A DNA stretch of 64,000 nucleotides from the NCBI GenBank assembly GCA_020072965.1, contig JAIQFY010000018.1, forward strand, positions 1 to 64,000, in the 5' to 3' direction. Shown one piece after another: positions 13,597 through 24,286 of the stretch. A program made the translations under genes and the position numbers. Within the stretch, counting starts at the first letter, position 1. Each line of letters starts with the position of its first letter. The notes under the pieces were generated by a model. It was given only the letters and a program-made list of their open reading frames with translations, had not been told where the DNA came from and did no database searches. The stretch comes from Terriglobia bacterium (lineage in GTDB: Bacteria > Acidobacteriota > Terriglobia > JAIQFV01).

Positions 13597-14895
13597 TCAC
13601 AGCCCATAAAGCCGGCGTGCATTCTCGCGCAGCACCATACGAGCGAGTTCCGTGGCGCGCTCGAGCGAAATCTCGCCGTCGCGCATCATCCCCGTAAGCG
13701 CGATGGCCAGTGCCTGTCGCCCGGTGCGCGCGGCGATCCACCCTGATTCTTCCCAACCCAACTGGTCACTGTAAGGGTATGCATCGGTTCCGAACATGAC
13801 CTTCTCGGGCACCAACTCAAGCCAGCGGCGGATGTCGGCCGCCACTGCCGTCGGGGGCAGCAGCAGATCCTCAGCCGAAAAGTCCAAGTAGGCATTCGGC
13901 CGCTCCAGGAGGGCCGTAATTTCACGGGTGAAAGGCCACCCCCCATGGATCATTACAAAGCTCGTCTTTCGCAGCTCCGGATCTTCCAGGACCGATTCGA
14001 GCAGCAACGGGTTGGCCCCGGCCACGTCGAAGTAACTCCCCCCTCCCGCCGCGGTATGGAGGTGGACCGCCATCCCCAGCCTTCCGCATTCCGCCGCGAT
14101 GTACCGGAACAAATAATCCTGAAGCGCCTTGTATTCGGTGTCCGGCGGCGTCCCCCGGCCGGCAAACCGCGCATATACGCGCTCCGCCACCGCCCGATCC
14201 ACGCGGTCAAACTGGAGCGAACGCAGGTAGGCGGCCTCGAACTTCTCGGCCAGGGCCCCGCCCTGCTTCTGCCGCTCGAGGGTGGGCGTCACCACGCGCG
14301 TCAGGTACTCGGAGAGCGTTGCCGGGAGCACCTTCAGCCCGGCTTCACCGAGATACCTCTGACGGAGGACATCTTCCAGAGGAAAAAACGCTTTGCGGTC
14401 GGGGTTTTGCTGAGTCAAGTGGGAATTATCTAGCGGGAAGATCAGCCCATCGGCGTATGGCACCCAGCGGAAGCGAGGGGGCTGAATGCTGGTGCCCATC
14501 GCCACGCGATTGGCGAACATAATGTCTACCCCGATCTGGTCCAACACCCAGGTGGGATAAGATTCGCCTTTCTCGCGCACGAAGGAAGGCTTGCGCTCCG
14601 CGGAGCCATAGAGCTGCTTCTCGGCCTCCAGCACCGCCGGGGCGTTGGGTCGCAAATTGAGCGGGTCGGAGGCGGGCTCCAGGTTCTCCACAGGCAGCGC
14701 GTCGAACTCGCGGTCCGGCGGGCCGTTCCCCACCACGCGCACCGGATGGGCGTGATGGTCGATCGCCCGAATCTGCTGGATCTCCGACCAGAGCGGCGGA
14801 TCAATCGCGGGCTCGCGCCCGCGATTGCATCCGGACGACAACATCGCTCCCGCCAACAGCAGCCCGCAACAAAGCGCTTTCATATAAGCAGGCAT
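13597..14895 (-). CDS. Amidohydrolase-family lipoprotein
   Basis: 432 aa, with AGGAGGG 7-8 nt before the ATG. A lipoprotein signal (LLLAGAMLSSGC, Cys about 23) precedes an amidohydrolase-2-type TIM barrel. Metal/active-site candidates are IDHHAHP near the N-terminus, VHLHTAAGGG and VMIHGGWPF in the middle, and FGTDAYPYS near the C-terminus (the conserved Asp). Relatives include decarboxylases and glutamine-synthetase-associated amidohydrolases; the substrate here is unknown. It is predicted to be anchored to a membrane facing the periplasm, which is unusual for this fold. Monocistronic. Confidence 0.85.
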   Translation of the reverse strand: MPAYMKALCCGLLLAGAMLSSGCNRGREPAIDPPLWSEIQQIRAIDHHAHPVRVVGNGPPDREFDALPVENLEPASDPLNLRPNAPAVLEAEKQLYGSAERKPSFVREKGESYPTWVLDQIGVDIMFANRVAMGTSIQPPRFRWVPYADGLIFPLDNSHLTQQNPDRKAFFPLEDVLRQRYLGEAGLKVLPATLSEYLTRVVTPTLERQKQGGALAEKFEAAYLRSLQFDRVDRAVAERVYARFAGRGTPPDTEYKALQDYLFRYIAAECGRLGMAVHLHTAAGGGSYFDVAGANPLLLESVLEDPELRKTSFVMIHGGWPFTREITALLERPNAYLDFSAEDLLLPPTAVAADIRRWLELVPEKVMFGTDAYPYSDQLGWEESGWIAARTGRQALAIALTGMMRDGEISLERATELARMVLRENARRLYGL

Positions 14896-15148
14896 TGTCT
14901 GCCCTCCTAAAAAATTTCGGATCTATACGGATCAAAGAATTATAGCGCCGTGAGCAAGGTCATTCCCCGCTTTGTATAGCGTACCGGGTGGGATTGTCAA
15001 CTCAGTGCTATCACACGCCGAGCCAGTTCGGCTCTGTCCCATGTCCAGGTTTGCCCCCTTTTTCCTTCCTCTTGGCTGCTTCCTCGTTGGGTCGTGGGAA
15101 GCCGGTTCGCCGCATTTTCCGTAAATCCTTTCATTTACCCTTGATGGG

Positions 15149-15175
15149 TTGACTCTGTCTGGTTATGGGTATAAC
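15149..15175 (+). promoter_or_regulatory. Candidate promoter of the ChrB-like/efflux cluster
   Basis: TTGACT (15149-15154), a short 15-bp spacer, TATAAC (15170-15175). The predicted start is only a few bases before the ATG at 15187, and no Shine-Dalgarno is visible, so the first gene may have a near-leaderless message. A 15-bp spacer is suboptimal and would fit an activated promoter. Confidence 0.4.
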
Positions 15176-15186
15176 GTAGCATCGAA

Positions 15187-16104
15187 ATGCCTATATCCGA
15201 CAGCGAAGCTCCTTGGCTTTTGCTGACCTTTACGCTGCCCGCAAAGCGCGCGAGCGATAGAGTGAAAGTGTGGCGAAAGCTGCAACGCTACGGCGCTGTT
15301 CCGCTTGGTAACTCCGGTTACCTGCTCCCCAACGCCCCTGCCAATCAGGAACACTTTGAGTGGCTGGCGACAGCGATTCGCAAGTATGCGGGAGAGGCTT
15401 CTGTTGTCAAGGTCCAGTCCATCGACAATCTATCAACCCATCAGTTGGTAGGGCGGTTTGCTGAGGTGCGTGCCCGCGAATATCAGGAATTGATTCGAGA
15501 CTTGCAGAAGCTCTCCACAATCCCTCTCCAAAAGCGTGCGCCCGGTCGTTTAAGTCGTCTCAGGATGCGCTTCCAGGAGGTTGTAGAGATCGATTTCTTC
15601 CATAGTCCCCTCCAAAAGCGAGTTGAGGAACTGCTGGTGCGCGGTGATACGTCTCCGACACCTGCAAAGGGACAAGCCAGGGTCAACGCACGGGAGTACA
15701 TCGGCAGGCTCTGGGTCACGCGGCCACGGCCCGGGATCGACCGGTCGGGATCGGCCTGGTTGATCCGGCGCTTCATCGATAAAAGGGCGCGGTTCACCTT
15801 TGCACCGGAGGAGCGTGTTCCGCGCAAAGCAGTACCCTTTGACATGTTCCGCGGAGGCTTCGGTCATTGTGGCGAAGACTGCACATATGAAACGCTTGAA
15901 AAATCGTTCCACATCCGCGATCGCAAGGTCCATGCGATTGGACAGATGATCCACGATGCAGATCTGCTGGACGAGAAATTCGGCCGTAAAGAAGGCTTTG
16001 GGATCGACGAAGTGTTGAAAGGCTGGGCCCGACAGGGAGTATCGGACAAAGAGCTTCTCGAACGCGGGATTGAACTGATTGAAGGGATGTACCACTCACT
16101 TTAA
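15187..16104 (+). CDS. chrB: ChrB-like chromate-resistance/sensor protein
   Basis: 305 aa with both ChrB regions. The N-terminal one reads PWLLLTFTLPAKRASDRVKVWRKLQRYGAVPLGNSGYLLP; the C-terminal one reads LWVTRPRPGIDRSGSAWLIRRFIDKRARFTFAP, with GHCGEDCTYE and HDADLLDEKFG further on. ChrB is known as a chromate-responsive regulator normally placed before the transporter gene chrA. Here no chrA is present; instead a TolC-RND-adaptor efflux system starts 23 bp downstream. The length is normal. Its role as sensor of that pump is inferred from position. Confidence 0.85.
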   Translation: MPISDSEAPWLLLTFTLPAKRASDRVKVWRKLQRYGAVPLGNSGYLLPNAPANQEHFEWLATAIRKYAGEASVVKVQSIDNLSTHQLVGRFAEVRAREYQELIRDLQKLSTIPLQKRAPGRLSRLRMRFQEVVEIDFFHSPLQKRVEELLVRGDTSPTPAKGQARVNAREYIGRLWVTRPRPGIDRSGSAWLIRRFIDKRARFTFAPEERVPRKAVPFDMFRGGFGHCGEDCTYETLEKSFHIRDRKVHAIGQMIHDADLLDEKFGRKEGFGIDEVLKGWARQGVSDKELLERGIELIEGMYHSL

Positions 16105-16127
16105 TGAAAGAGGAGGAGTGAACCATT

Positions 16128-17558
16128 GTGACAGGAAATCGCAGTCTTTACGCCGGTGTCGCAGCCGCCGCCCTGTTTCTTCTCTTGATTAGCTGCCAGA
16201 CCCTATTTGCTCAATCCCATGGGGACGGAACGAAGGTATTTAATCTGGAAGCCGCGGTTGATTTCGCTCTCCAAAATTATCCGGCCGTTCGTGCATCTAT
16301 CGAGCAATTGTCTGCGGCGCGAGCGGGCGTCGGACTGGCAAAAACCAGTTATCTTCCCCGCGCCGACATGCTTTGGCAATCCAACCGCGCGACGCGAAAT
16401 AATATCTTCGGGCTTCTCCTGCCTCAGTCGGTCATTTCACCCGTTTCGGGCCCCGTTCTCCCCTCCACTTCGAATGATTCTGTTTGGGGAAGTGCCGCGG
16501 GCCTCCTGGTTTCCTGGGAACCCTTCGACTTCGGGCGCCGCGGGGCAGCCGTGGATGCGGCGCGCGCCGGTCAGAACGTAGCGAACTCCGACCTATCGGT
16601 GACGCGGCTCGATGTCGCCGTGGCGGTTACAAATGCGTTCTTCACTGTGGCCGCTGCCCGGCAGAGAGTATCGGCGGCGAAGGCAAATGTGAACCGGCGG
16701 CAGGTATTGGCAAATTCCGTGCACGTGTTGGTGAACAATGATCTGCGGCCCGGCGCGGATGCTTCCCGCGCGGATGCCGAATTGGCGCGGGCGCAGATCT
16801 TGTTCATTCAAGCAGAGCAAGCCGAAGCCGTCAGCCGCGCTGCACTGGCACAAATCCTGGGCATAGCCGGGAGCAACCTTCAAATCGATGTCGGCTCCCT
16901 TCTCTCCGCTCCCCCGAAATCCATCCCCACCGCGCCACTTCCTTCGACGCATCCCTTCGCTGCCGCCGAACAAGCGAGGGTCGATCAGATAAAGGCACGA
17001 GAACACATCCTGGACCGATCTTACTATCCTCGGTTTAATCTTCAATCCACAATCTACGGACGAGGGAGCGGGGCTAACACTGACGGAACGATTCAAACGG
17101 GAGCAAGCGGCCTGGGCCTGGATCGTTACAACTGGGGTGTCGGTCTGACGGTAACTTTCCCGCTCTTTGACATCTTCTCCATCCGAGGGCAAAAGCAAAT
17201 TGAAGCGGCGAATGAGCGCGCCGAACATGCCCGTTATGACCTGACACTTGATGTTCTGACCGGGCAATTACAGCAAGCGCAAGCCACCCTGGATGGCGCG
17301 CGCCTTGTGGCTGAAAAAACTCCTGTGGAGCTTCAGGCAGCGCGTGAAGCTGAGATGCAGGCACGGGCGCGCTACGACGCAGGACTTGCAAACCTCGTAG
17401 AGGCAGCAGACGCGCAAAGCCTCCTGGTTCAAGCGGAGACCGACGACGCGCTGGCCCGTCTGGCCGTGTGGAATGATCTGGCGTCGGTTACCGCCGCGCA
17501 TGGAGATCTGCAGCCCTTTCTGCAGTTCCTCCACCAGAACACGCAAGGAGGTCGCTAA
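16128..17558 (+). CDS. TolC-family outer-membrane efflux protein
   Basis: 476 aa with a GTG start preceded by AGAGGAGGAG. The signal peptide ends near [11 protein letters not shown]. The mature part shows the duplicated TolC/OEP pattern: [31 protein letters not shown] in the first half, and [29 protein letters not shown] plus [26 protein letters not shown] in the second, with long alpha-helical tunnel segments. It forms the outer-membrane channel for the RND pump encoded 2 bp downstream. Confidence 0.9.
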   Translation: MTGNRSLYAGVAAAALFLLLISCQTLFAQSHGDGTKVFNLEAAVDFALQNYPAVRASIEQLSAARAGVGLAKTSYLPRADMLWQSNRATRNNIFGLLLPQSVISPVSGPVLPSTSNDSVWGSAAGLLVSWEPFDFGRRGAAVDAARAGQNVANSDLSVTRLDVAVAVTNAFFTVAAARQRVSAAKANVNRRQVLANSVHVLVNNDLRPGADASRADAELARAQILFIQAEQAEAVSRAALAQILGIAGSNLQIDVGSLLSAPPKSIPTAPLPSTHPFAAAEQARVDQIKAREHILDRSYYPRFNLQSTIYGRGSGANTDGTIQTGASGLGLDRYNWGVGLTVTFPLFDIFSIRGQKQIEAANERAEHARYDLTLDVLTGQLQQAQATLDGARLVAEKTPVELQAAREAEMQARARYDAGLANLVEAADAQSLLVQAETDDALARLAVWNDLASVTAAHGDLQPFLQFLHQNTQGGR

Positions 17559-17560
17559 CC

Positions 17561-20500
17561 ATGTGGCTGATCCGTGCCGCACTCCGACGTCCAATAACCA
17601 TAATCATCATTGTGATCGGCATCGGCTTATGCTCCATCCTGGCCGTCAGCCGGATGCCGATCGATATTTTTCCGAACTTGAATTTGCCGGTGATTTATGT
17701 GGCGCAACCGTATGGTGGTATGAGTCCCGCTCAGATGGAGGGATATCTTACCTACTATTACGAATATCATTTCCTTTATATCAACGGCATTGAGAGCGTT
17801 GAATCCAGGTCCATCCAAAACGTTGGCCTGCTGAAACTGACTTTCCATCCCGGCACAGATATGAGCCAGGCCCTGTCTGAAACCATCTCCTATGTCAATC
17901 GTGCCCGGGCGTTCATGCCGGCCGGCACAGTCCCACCTTTTGTCATTCGATTCGACGCGGGGAGCGTGCCGGTCGGCTACCTGGTCTTTTCCAGTAAAGC
18001 TCGGACCCTGGGTGAAATCCAGGATTTAGCCCTGAATCGCGTGCGTCCGCTCTTCGCCACGTTGCCCGGCGTATCCGCTCCTCCCCCTTTCGGAGGGAAC
18101 CAGCGGACCATTGTCATTACGGTTGATCCCGACCGCCTGCGTGCGTACCAAATGTCTCCCGATCAAGTGGTCCAGACCGTCAGTGCGGGAAATACAATCC
18201 TGCCCGCCGGAAACGCCAGCACAGGAAATCTCTGGCGGATTATTCCCAGCAATGCCGTGGTATCAAATATCAAAGACCTTTTGACTCTTCCTCTTCGAAC
18301 AGGGCCGGGCCCAGCGGTGTATTTGCGCGACATCGGAACGGTCCAGGATTCGACCGACATCCTCGCCGGGTATGCGCTGGTCAACGGACGACGCGCTGTC
18401 TATATCCCTGTCACCAAGCGCGCCGACGCATCCACGCTCACTGTGATTGACGAGGTCGAAAAGAACCTTTCCCGCTTCCAGTCTGTTGTTCCGGAAGATA
18501 TTGGCATCAGCCTGGAGTTTGACCAGTCCTCTTATGTTCGGAATGCGCTGAATTCTGTCGTCCGGGAAGGTTTGCTGGGAGCGTTGCTGACCGGGTTCGT
18601 CGTGCTGCTCTTTCTAAAAGACTGGCGCAGCGCAATCATCGTTATTACGACGATTCCTTTTGCTTTGCTTACAGCGGTGGTTGCCCTTTGGGGCGCCGGG
18701 CAAACGATCAACATCATGACGCTTGGCGGTCTGGCGCTGGCTGTCGGGATTCTTGTGGATCAAGCTACAGTCATCATCGAGAACATCCACAGTCACCTCC
18801 ACCAAGGTGAACGGCGTGCGCGGGCCGTGGTGGAGGCAAGCAAGGGGGTCGTCATCCCCATGCTGCTCGCGATGCTGTGTGTTCTCGCTGTATTTGTTCC
18901 TTCTTTCTTCATGACCGGTGTCCCCCGGGCCCTGTTCGTCCCCCTCTCCCTGGCTGTGGGTTTCGCCATGGCCGCGTCCTATTTCCTTTCGAGTTCGCTT
19001 GTTCCGATCCTGTCGACCTGGATTTTGCGTGAGCTTCCCGATGCAAAGGAATCCCTTGAGATGGCTTTTCTCATCCGGATGCGTGAACGACTTGGCTCGA
19101 CCCTTCGCCGGTTTGTCCTGCACCGCCGGTTGATTGTGGTCGTTTATGCGGTAGCGGCCTTTGGAATCATCCTTCTTGTCGGACCATGGCTGGGGAGAGA
19201 AATCTTCCCGCAGGTCACGGGCGGCCAATTTCAGCTTCGTTTTCGTGCCCCAACCGGTACGCGCGTGGATATGACCGAGCAGATGGCTCGTCAGATACTT
19301 GACCAGGTCAACAAGGAAGTTGGACCCGGTCATGTGGATGTCACGCTGGGCTATGTAGGAACGATCCCTTCTGCCTATCCGATCAACACGGTGTTTCTCT
19401 GGACGAGTGGACCGCAGGAAGGGATCCTGCGTGTCGCCCTGCGGCCCGACTCGCCCATTTCAATCGAGGATTTGAAGGCGCGCCTGCGGAAAACACTGGA
19501 GGGAAAGTTTCCGAACGGCCTGTTTTCCTTTGAATCGGGCGACATTGTAAGTCAGATCATGAACTTTGGAGCGCCGACGCCGGTCGAGGTCGCCGTCGCC
19601 GGTCCTAATCTTGCTGCCGATCGGGCGTTTGCTGAGAAGGTACAGACGGAGCTTGGAAAGATACCGCAGTTGCGCGACTTGCACTTCGAGCAGCCACTCG
19701 ATTATCCGAGTCTGAATGTGAACTTCAATCGCGAACTGGCGGGTCAACTCGGTGTGACGGTAACCCAGGCGGGAAAAGCGCTGGTGGCGGCAACTTCCTC
19801 CAGCCGCTTTATCACTCCCGTCTTCTGGGCCGACCCAACCTCCGGCGTGGCTTATCAAGTCCAAGTCGAATTTCCCCAGGCAAGCATGACAACAATTCAG
19901 GACCTCGAAGGCATCCCCGTGATGCCGGGAGGAAATTCTCATCCACTGCTCGGCGATGTCGCCCACGTAACCTCCGGGACAGTTGTTGGAGAGTACGACC
20001 GCTACAACGGACAGAGGATGGTTTCCCTCAGCGCCAATGTTGTGGGTGAAGATATGGGACGCGCGGCAAAGCAAGTGGACGCCGCGATCAAGCATGCGGG
20101 AACTCCCCCGCGCGGCGTCGCAGCGACGGTCCGCGGCCAGATCGCGCCTATGAATGAAACCCTGTCCAATCTCGGGATTGGTTTGCTGCTCGCCATTGTG
20201 GTGATCTTCCTCCTCCTCGCGGCCAACTTTCAATCGATCCGGCTTTCTCTCGTGGTCCTTTCGACGGTTCCCAGCGTCGTTGTCGGGGTTGTTCTTGCCC
20301 TGCTTGTGACTGGAACCACCCTGAACATGCAATCTTTCATGGGAGCAATCATGGCCATCGGCGTGTCCGTGGCCAACGCGATCCTGCTGGTTGTTTTTGC
20401 GGAGGAATACCGCGCCCGGGGCAATTCCTCCATCGATGCGGCAATTCACGCCGCCCAGTCTCGCATGCGCCCCATTTTGATGACCAGCATGGCCATGGTC

Positions 20501-20749
20501 GTGGGCATGATCCCGATGGCCATGGCCCTGGGTTCAGGGGCCGAAGAAACGGCTCCCCTCGGAAGAGCAGTGATCGGTGGATTGATAGCTTCTACGTTCT
20601 CGACGCTGGCAATCCTGCCCTATGTATTTTCGATTGTGCAGAAACATGCCCGCACCCGATCAGTCTCTCTCGATCCCGACGATCCGATGAGTGTCCACGC
20701 AGAAGGAAATTCCACTGATTTCAAAAATTCCGGTGAGGAAGCCCTATGA
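17561..20749 (+). CDS. RND efflux pump inner-membrane permease
   Basis: 1062 aa with a 2-bp gap to the TolC gene and a 4-bp ATGA overlap with the adaptor. It has typical AcrB/CusA topology: TM1 ([21 protein letters not shown]), a large periplasmic loop, a TM2-6 block with [20 protein letters not shown] in TM4, a second loop, and a C-terminal TM block ([20 protein letters not shown]). TM4 has a single Asp (VDQ) where multidrug AcrB-type pumps have two, resembling divergent HAE-type or heavy-metal permeases. The substrate cannot be predicted; linkage to ChrB hints at an oxyanion or metal stress. Confidence 0.92.
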   Translation: MWLIRAALRRPITIIIIVIGIGLCSILAVSRMPIDIFPNLNLPVIYVAQPYGGMSPAQMEGYLTYYYEYHFLYINGIESVESRSIQNVGLLKLTFHPGTDMSQALSETISYVNRARAFMPAGTVPPFVIRFDAGSVPVGYLVFSSKARTLGEIQDLALNRVRPLFATLPGVSAPPPFGGNQRTIVITVDPDRLRAYQMSPDQVVQTVSAGNTILPAGNASTGNLWRIIPSNAVVSNIKDLLTLPLRTGPGPAVYLRDIGTVQDSTDILAGYALVNGRRAVYIPVTKRADASTLTVIDEVEKNLSRFQSVVPEDIGISLEFDQSSYVRNALNSVVREGLLGALLTGFVVLLFLKDWRSAIIVITTIPFALLTAVVALWGAGQTINIMTLGGLALAVGILVDQATVIIENIHSHLHQGERRARAVVEASKGVVIPMLLAMLCVLAVFVPSFFMTGVPRALFVPLSLAVGFAMAASYFLSSSLVPILSTWILRELPDAKESLEMAFLIRMRERLGSTLRRFVLHRRLIVVVYAVAAFGIILLVGPWLGREIFPQVTGGQFQLRFRAPTGTRVDMTEQMARQILDQVNKEVGPGHVDVTLGYVGTIPSAYPINTVFLWTSGPQEGILRVALRPDSPISIEDLKARLRKTLEGKFPNGLFSFESGDIVSQIMNFGAPTPVEVAVAGPNLAADRAFAEKVQTELGKIPQLRDLHFEQPLDYPSLNVNFNRELAGQLGVTVTQAGKALVAATSSSRFITPVFWADPTSGVAYQVQVEFPQASMTTIQDLEGIPVMPGGNSHPLLGDVAHVTSGTVVGEYDRYNGQRMVSLSANVVGEDMGRAAKQVDAAIKHAGTPPRGVAATVRGQIAPMNETLSNLGIGLLLAIVVIFLLLAANFQSIRLSLVVLSTVPSVVVGVVLALLVTGTTLNMQSFMGAIMAIGVSVANAILLVVFAEEYRARGNSSIDAAIHAAQSRMRPILMTSMAMVVGMIPMAMALGSGAEETAPLGRAVIGGLIASTFSTLAILPYVFSIVQKHARTRSVSLDPDDPMSVHAEGNSTDFKNSGEEAL

Positions 20750-21930
20750 AAGCCGTGAAACCGTTCTTCTTGTCCAGTGTGCTTGCCGTGTGCTGCCTGT
20801 ACACTGCTTGCAGCTCCACCGGAACGCCTGCACCCGCGCCCGCGAGCGTGGACGCTGCGCAGACCTCTTCGGTGGAGGCCGTGAAAGTAGTCTTGCAGAC
20901 GCTCAACATCACAGTCCATCTTCCGAGCGAACTCGCGCCCTACGAGGTGGTCTCGGTCTATCCCAAAGTGACGGGGTTCGTGAAGCGGATCAAGGTAGAT
21001 CGCGGTTCGCGGGTCAAGACCGGGGAGTTGATCGCTCAGCTCGAAGCGCCTGAACTGATCGCACAGCGAGCAGAGGCCCAGGCCAAACTCCAGAGTGCCG
21101 AATCACAACTTGCCGCCTCCCAAGCCAAGTTGGCCTCGGACCAGAGCACCTATGAAAAGCTGACTGCAGCCGCGGCAACACCCGGGGTCGTCGCCAAGAA
21201 CGATCTCAATATTGCTGAAAAGGCCGCCCAGGCCGACGCCGCGCAAGTGAAGTCGGCCAGCAGCAATGTGAACGCGGCAGAACATTCCCTTCAATCCATC
21301 ACGGAGATTGAGGGATATTTGCAGGTCCGTGCGCCATTTGATGGCGTCGTGACGGAGCGAAATGTGCACCCGGGCGCGCTGGTAGGGCCGACAGGAGGCC
21401 CGGGTGCGTTAGTCCCCCTGGTGCGGATTGAAACGCTGGCCCGCTTGCGATTGGTCGTACCCGTTCCGGAAAACTATGTTGCGGGCATTCCCGAAGGAAC
21501 GAAGGTCAGCTTTGCCGTTCCCGCCTATCCCGGCCAAACCTTTGCCGGAACCGTTGCGCGGATTTCACATGTTGTGGACGAGAAGACCAGGACGATGCCG
21601 GTCGAGTTGGATGTTATGAATCCAACGGGTCGCCTCGAACCTGGAACCTTCACGGATGTACAGTGGCCAGTGCGCCGGCCTCAACCTACGCTGTTTGCTC
21701 CTTCCTCTGCGGTCGCTTCGACGCTGCAGCGCACTTTCCTGGTTCGCATCGATAACGGGGTCGCGGAGTGGGTCGATGTCAAAACAGGAGCGACGAGCGG
21801 AAATCTCACTGAAGTTTTCGGCGATATTCATGCTGGCGACACGATTGCCTTGCATGGGACCGATGAGGTCCAACCGGGAAGCCGCGTCAATGCCCGGCTT
21901 GTCTCGCAGGAGTCAAACAGTTCCCGGTGA
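20746..21930 (+). CDS. RND periplasmic adaptor lipoprotein (HlyD/MFP family)
   Basis: 394 aa. Lipobox CCLYTAC is followed by a Pro/Ala-rich linker. Membrane-fusion-protein modules come in order: first half-barrel and lipoyl part ([34 protein letters not shown]), an alpha-hairpin (about 100-180), second lipoyl half ([26 protein letters not shown]), and a beta-barrel ([26 protein letters not shown]). The start overlaps the permease stop, so they are translationally coupled. It bridges the pump and the TolC channel. Confidence 0.92.
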   Translation: MKAVKPFFLSSVLAVCCLYTACSSTGTPAPAPASVDAAQTSSVEAVKVVLQTLNITVHLPSELAPYEVVSVYPKVTGFVKRIKVDRGSRVKTGELIAQLEAPELIAQRAEAQAKLQSAESQLAASQAKLASDQSTYEKLTAAAATPGVVAKNDLNIAEKAAQADAAQVKSASSNVNAAEHSLQSITEIEGYLQVRAPFDGVVTERNVHPGALVGPTGGPGALVPLVRIETLARLRLVVPVPENYVAGIPEGTKVSFAVPAYPGQTFAGTVARISHVVDEKTRTMPVELDVMNPTGRLEPGTFTDVQWPVRRPQPTLFAPSSAVASTLQRTFLVRIDNGVAEWVDVKTGATSGNLTEVFGDIHAGDTIALHGTDEVQPGSRVNARLVSQESNSSR

Positions 21931-21997
21931 GGGCTTCGGAGGCTTTGAGCCATGTTGCAACGAATTAGGATCCGGCATATTGGGAGGGAGAATCGTG

Positions 21998-23011
21998 ATG
22001 CGAAATTGCTTGTCAGTTTTGCTGGCGCTGTTGAGTCTCGTGGCAGCTCCGAGAATCAACGGCCAGACACAGCCGCCGACACTGAAGAAGGTGGCCGCGT
22101 TTGATCTGCCCGGACCTCCAGGTAAGCGCTTTGACTATTTGACGATTGATCCAGACGATCATTACTTGATCTCGGCGCATCTCGGTGCGGGACAGACATA
22201 CATCATCAATTTGCGCACCAACAAGGTAGTGGCGACGGTGGAGGACACGCCGGGCGTCGAAGGCGTGGAATACGTCCCGGAACTGAAAAAGGTCTATACT
22301 TCGAACTCGGGCGACAACACCATCGGCGTTGTGGATCTACATACGATGAAAGTGATCAAGAAACTGCCAACGGAGCGCAAGCCGGACGGAAGCGCCTATG
22401 CCGCGCCTTTCCATAAACTTTATGTTTCCGACGAGCGGGGCAGGGCCGAGGCTGTCGTGGATGTCAGGCGGGACGAAATCGTCAAATCTCTGCATTTCGA
22501 TAGCGAGACCGGCATGCCGCAGTATGATCCGGTGGCGCGGAAGGTGTACGTGAACTTGCAGGATCAGAACCTTTTCGCCGTCATCGATCCGGCTACAGAT
22601 GAGGTTGTGGGGCGCTATCCAGTGGGGCGTTGTGAAGGAAACCACGGGATGACACTTGACCCGGAACATCATCGCGCCTTCCTCTCATGTGAAGGCAACG
22701 AGCTTATGACCGTCTTCAACCTCGACACTCACCGGCCCATCGCGTTCCTTCCGATGGCTGGTGGTCCTGACGTTATCAAATTCGATCCTGGCCTGAGACG
22801 AATCTACGTGGCCTGTTCGAGCGGCGCCATCTCGGTTTTCCACATGGACGATCCCGACCACTACCGCAAGCTGGAAGACTTCCCGGTCCAGAAGAAGGTA
22901 CACAGCCTGGCTGTAGACCCGGAAACACATCGTGTGTATGCGCCCGAGCAGGAAGCTGACGGCAAAGCCGTTGCGCGCATGGTCGTCTACGAGGCGGTGA
23001 CGGGTCACTAG
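21998..23011 (+). CDS. Secreted YVTN-type beta-propeller protein
   Basis: 337 aa. The internal ATG at 21998 is chosen because GGGAGGGAG lies 7-8 nt upstream and it yields a signal peptide (MRNCLSVLLALLSLVAAPRINGQ); the 451-aa track ORF overruns the adaptor gene in another frame. Repeats of the YVTN/lactonase type follow (RFDYLTIDPDDHYLISAHLG, KKVYTSNSGDNTIGVVDLHTMKVIKKLPT, HKLYVSDERGRAEAVVDVR). It sits 67 bp after the efflux adaptor in the same direction and is probably the last gene of that operon; its contribution is unknown. Confidence 0.8.
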   Translation: MRNCLSVLLALLSLVAAPRINGQTQPPTLKKVAAFDLPGPPGKRFDYLTIDPDDHYLISAHLGAGQTYIINLRTNKVVATVEDTPGVEGVEYVPELKKVYTSNSGDNTIGVVDLHTMKVIKKLPTERKPDGSAYAAPFHKLYVSDERGRAEAVVDVRRDEIVKSLHFDSETGMPQYDPVARKVYVNLQDQNLFAVIDPATDEVVGRYPVGRCEGNHGMTLDPEHHRAFLSCEGNELMTVFNLDTHRPIAFLPMAGGPDVIKFDPGLRRIYVACSSGAISVFHMDDPDHYRKLEDFPVQKKVHSLAVDPETHRVYAPEQEADGKAVARMVVYEAVTGH

Positions 23012-23111
23012 GGCCTCATCTCGCCTTTGCCTGGCAGTGAGCTTCTTTGGAAACAATGGTGATAACTGCGTCCCGGCGCTTAAGAGACTTCTTAGACTGC
23101 AGCACGAACTG

Positions 23112-23966
23112 TCATCGTCTGAGATAGCCATCGAGGAATCGGAAGACGTCAGGCTCCCAGTCGGGGATGGCCTTGTACAACAGATTGTGCCCCTCCTCCG
23201 GTGTTTGGCCGACGGGCGGGTAGATCTTCAGAAGATGAGTTTTGTTCAGGCGTTCGAGCTCGGCGGCGAGGTCGCGGCCAGGCGCCGTGCTGTAGTCGTT
23301 GGCAGCTTGAATGAGCAGGAGGGGGGCGGCTGCTTTGCGGACGGCAGTCAGCAGCCGCTCGCGCAATTCGGGGTTATTTTCCCAGGAGCCCGCAGCCGCA
23401 GCGAAAGTGACAGCGGCGCGCACGGTGGGTTCGCGCCCGGCGGCGAGCAGGGTGAGCTGGCCACCGAACGAATGCCCTGCGATCGCGATCCGGCGGGGGT
23501 CCACGCCGTGCACGGTTTTCAAGAAGGACAAAGCGGCCAGCACATCGTCGAGATGATCCGTGGTCAGTAGAACGAACTGCAGGTGTTTTCGCGCTTCGTC
23601 TCCATGGACAGCTTTCTCACGCTGCAGGAGATCCTGCATGAACGGTCCCTGGTCGGCAGAAAGGCCCTGACCGCGGCGGAAGAGATAAAGGAAAGCGTAG
23701 CCGTGTTTGACGAAGAGTGGGCCGAGTTGTTCGGCTGCTTCTGTCATCGTGAGCCCGGCGGTATGCGCGGGGTCGGCCCCGCCGGAGCCGTGATTGAACA
23801 GGACGGCAGGAACGGGACCGCGACCCGCCGGCGTCCAGAGGAAGGCTTTAAGGCGAAGAGTGCCGCTGCGGATCTCAACGGTTTGCGGAGCGATTGGCGG
23901 CGACGACTGGCCAGCTGCCATCCCTGAAAGTAGCAAAACGAACACGAATAAGCGTGATGGTCTCAT
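23112..23966 (-). CDS. Secreted alpha/beta hydrolase (dienelactone-hydrolase-like)
   Basis: 284 aa. The signal peptide is MRPSRLFVFVLLLSGMAAGQ. The fold is alpha/beta hydrolase, with VPAVLFNHGSGG (oxyanion strand), nucleophile elbow IAIAGHSFGGQLTL (Ser), LLLIQAANDYS (catalytic Asp region) and EEGHNLLY (His). It is predicted to be a periplasmic esterase or peptidase-like hydrolase; substrate unknown. It converges on the efflux operon with about 100 bp between stops. No good ribosome binding site is seen. Confidence 0.85.
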   Translation of the reverse strand: MRPSRLFVFVLLLSGMAAGQSSPPIAPQTVEIRSGTLRLKAFLWTPAGRGPVPAVLFNHGSGGADPAHTAGLTMTEAAEQLGPLFVKHGYAFLYLFRRGQGLSADQGPFMQDLLQREKAVHGDEARKHLQFVLLTTDHLDDVLAALSFLKTVHGVDPRRIAIAGHSFGGQLTLLAAGREPTVRAAVTFAAAAGSWENNPELRERLLTAVRKAAAPLLLIQAANDYSTAPGRDLAAELERLNKTHLLKIYPPVGQTPEEGHNLLYKAIPDWEPDVFRFLDGYLRR

Positions 23967-24029
23967 CGGACTTGGAATACCCAGGCGGCCTGACTATAAA
24001 ATAGACGTGAAGCCCTGACAAGAAATAAA

Positions 24030-24175
24030 GGGGGTCAGGCTGCAACATTCCATAAACAGGATGTTTGCGGGGGTGCCGTATGCATTTCGTTGGACGCGGA
24101 TCAAACCGAAGAGGAAAATCCAAATACCAAAGTCCAAATTCCAAAAAAAGTCAAAATCCAAACTCCAAGCAAAGT
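24030..24175. repeat. REP-like GGGGTCAGGCTGCAACATTC and TCCAAATTCCAAA tract
   Basis: 24030-24059 carries GGGGGTCAGGCTGCAACATTCC, close to the left end of the 7561 element but with a different interior. 24115-24175 is the second copy of the TCCAAATTCC simple repeat seen at 13510-13580. Together they fill the gap between the hydrolase and the VWA gene. Confidence 0.55.
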
Positions 24176-24286
24176 TGTTTAGGCCAGGGGATTGTTCCTG
24201 GAAACTCGTAGGAGGAGGAAGCGATCGGTGGGGATTGCACGCATTGGGGGCGGCGGTCGAAGAGAGGGAAGGCCTTCAAGGAGGGC

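Noticed and set aside
17627-20449. Long minus-strand ORFs opposite the RND permease (for example 329 aa at 19460-20449)
   Set aside because: They are antisense shadows of a high-G+C gene with no start signals and no domain pattern.
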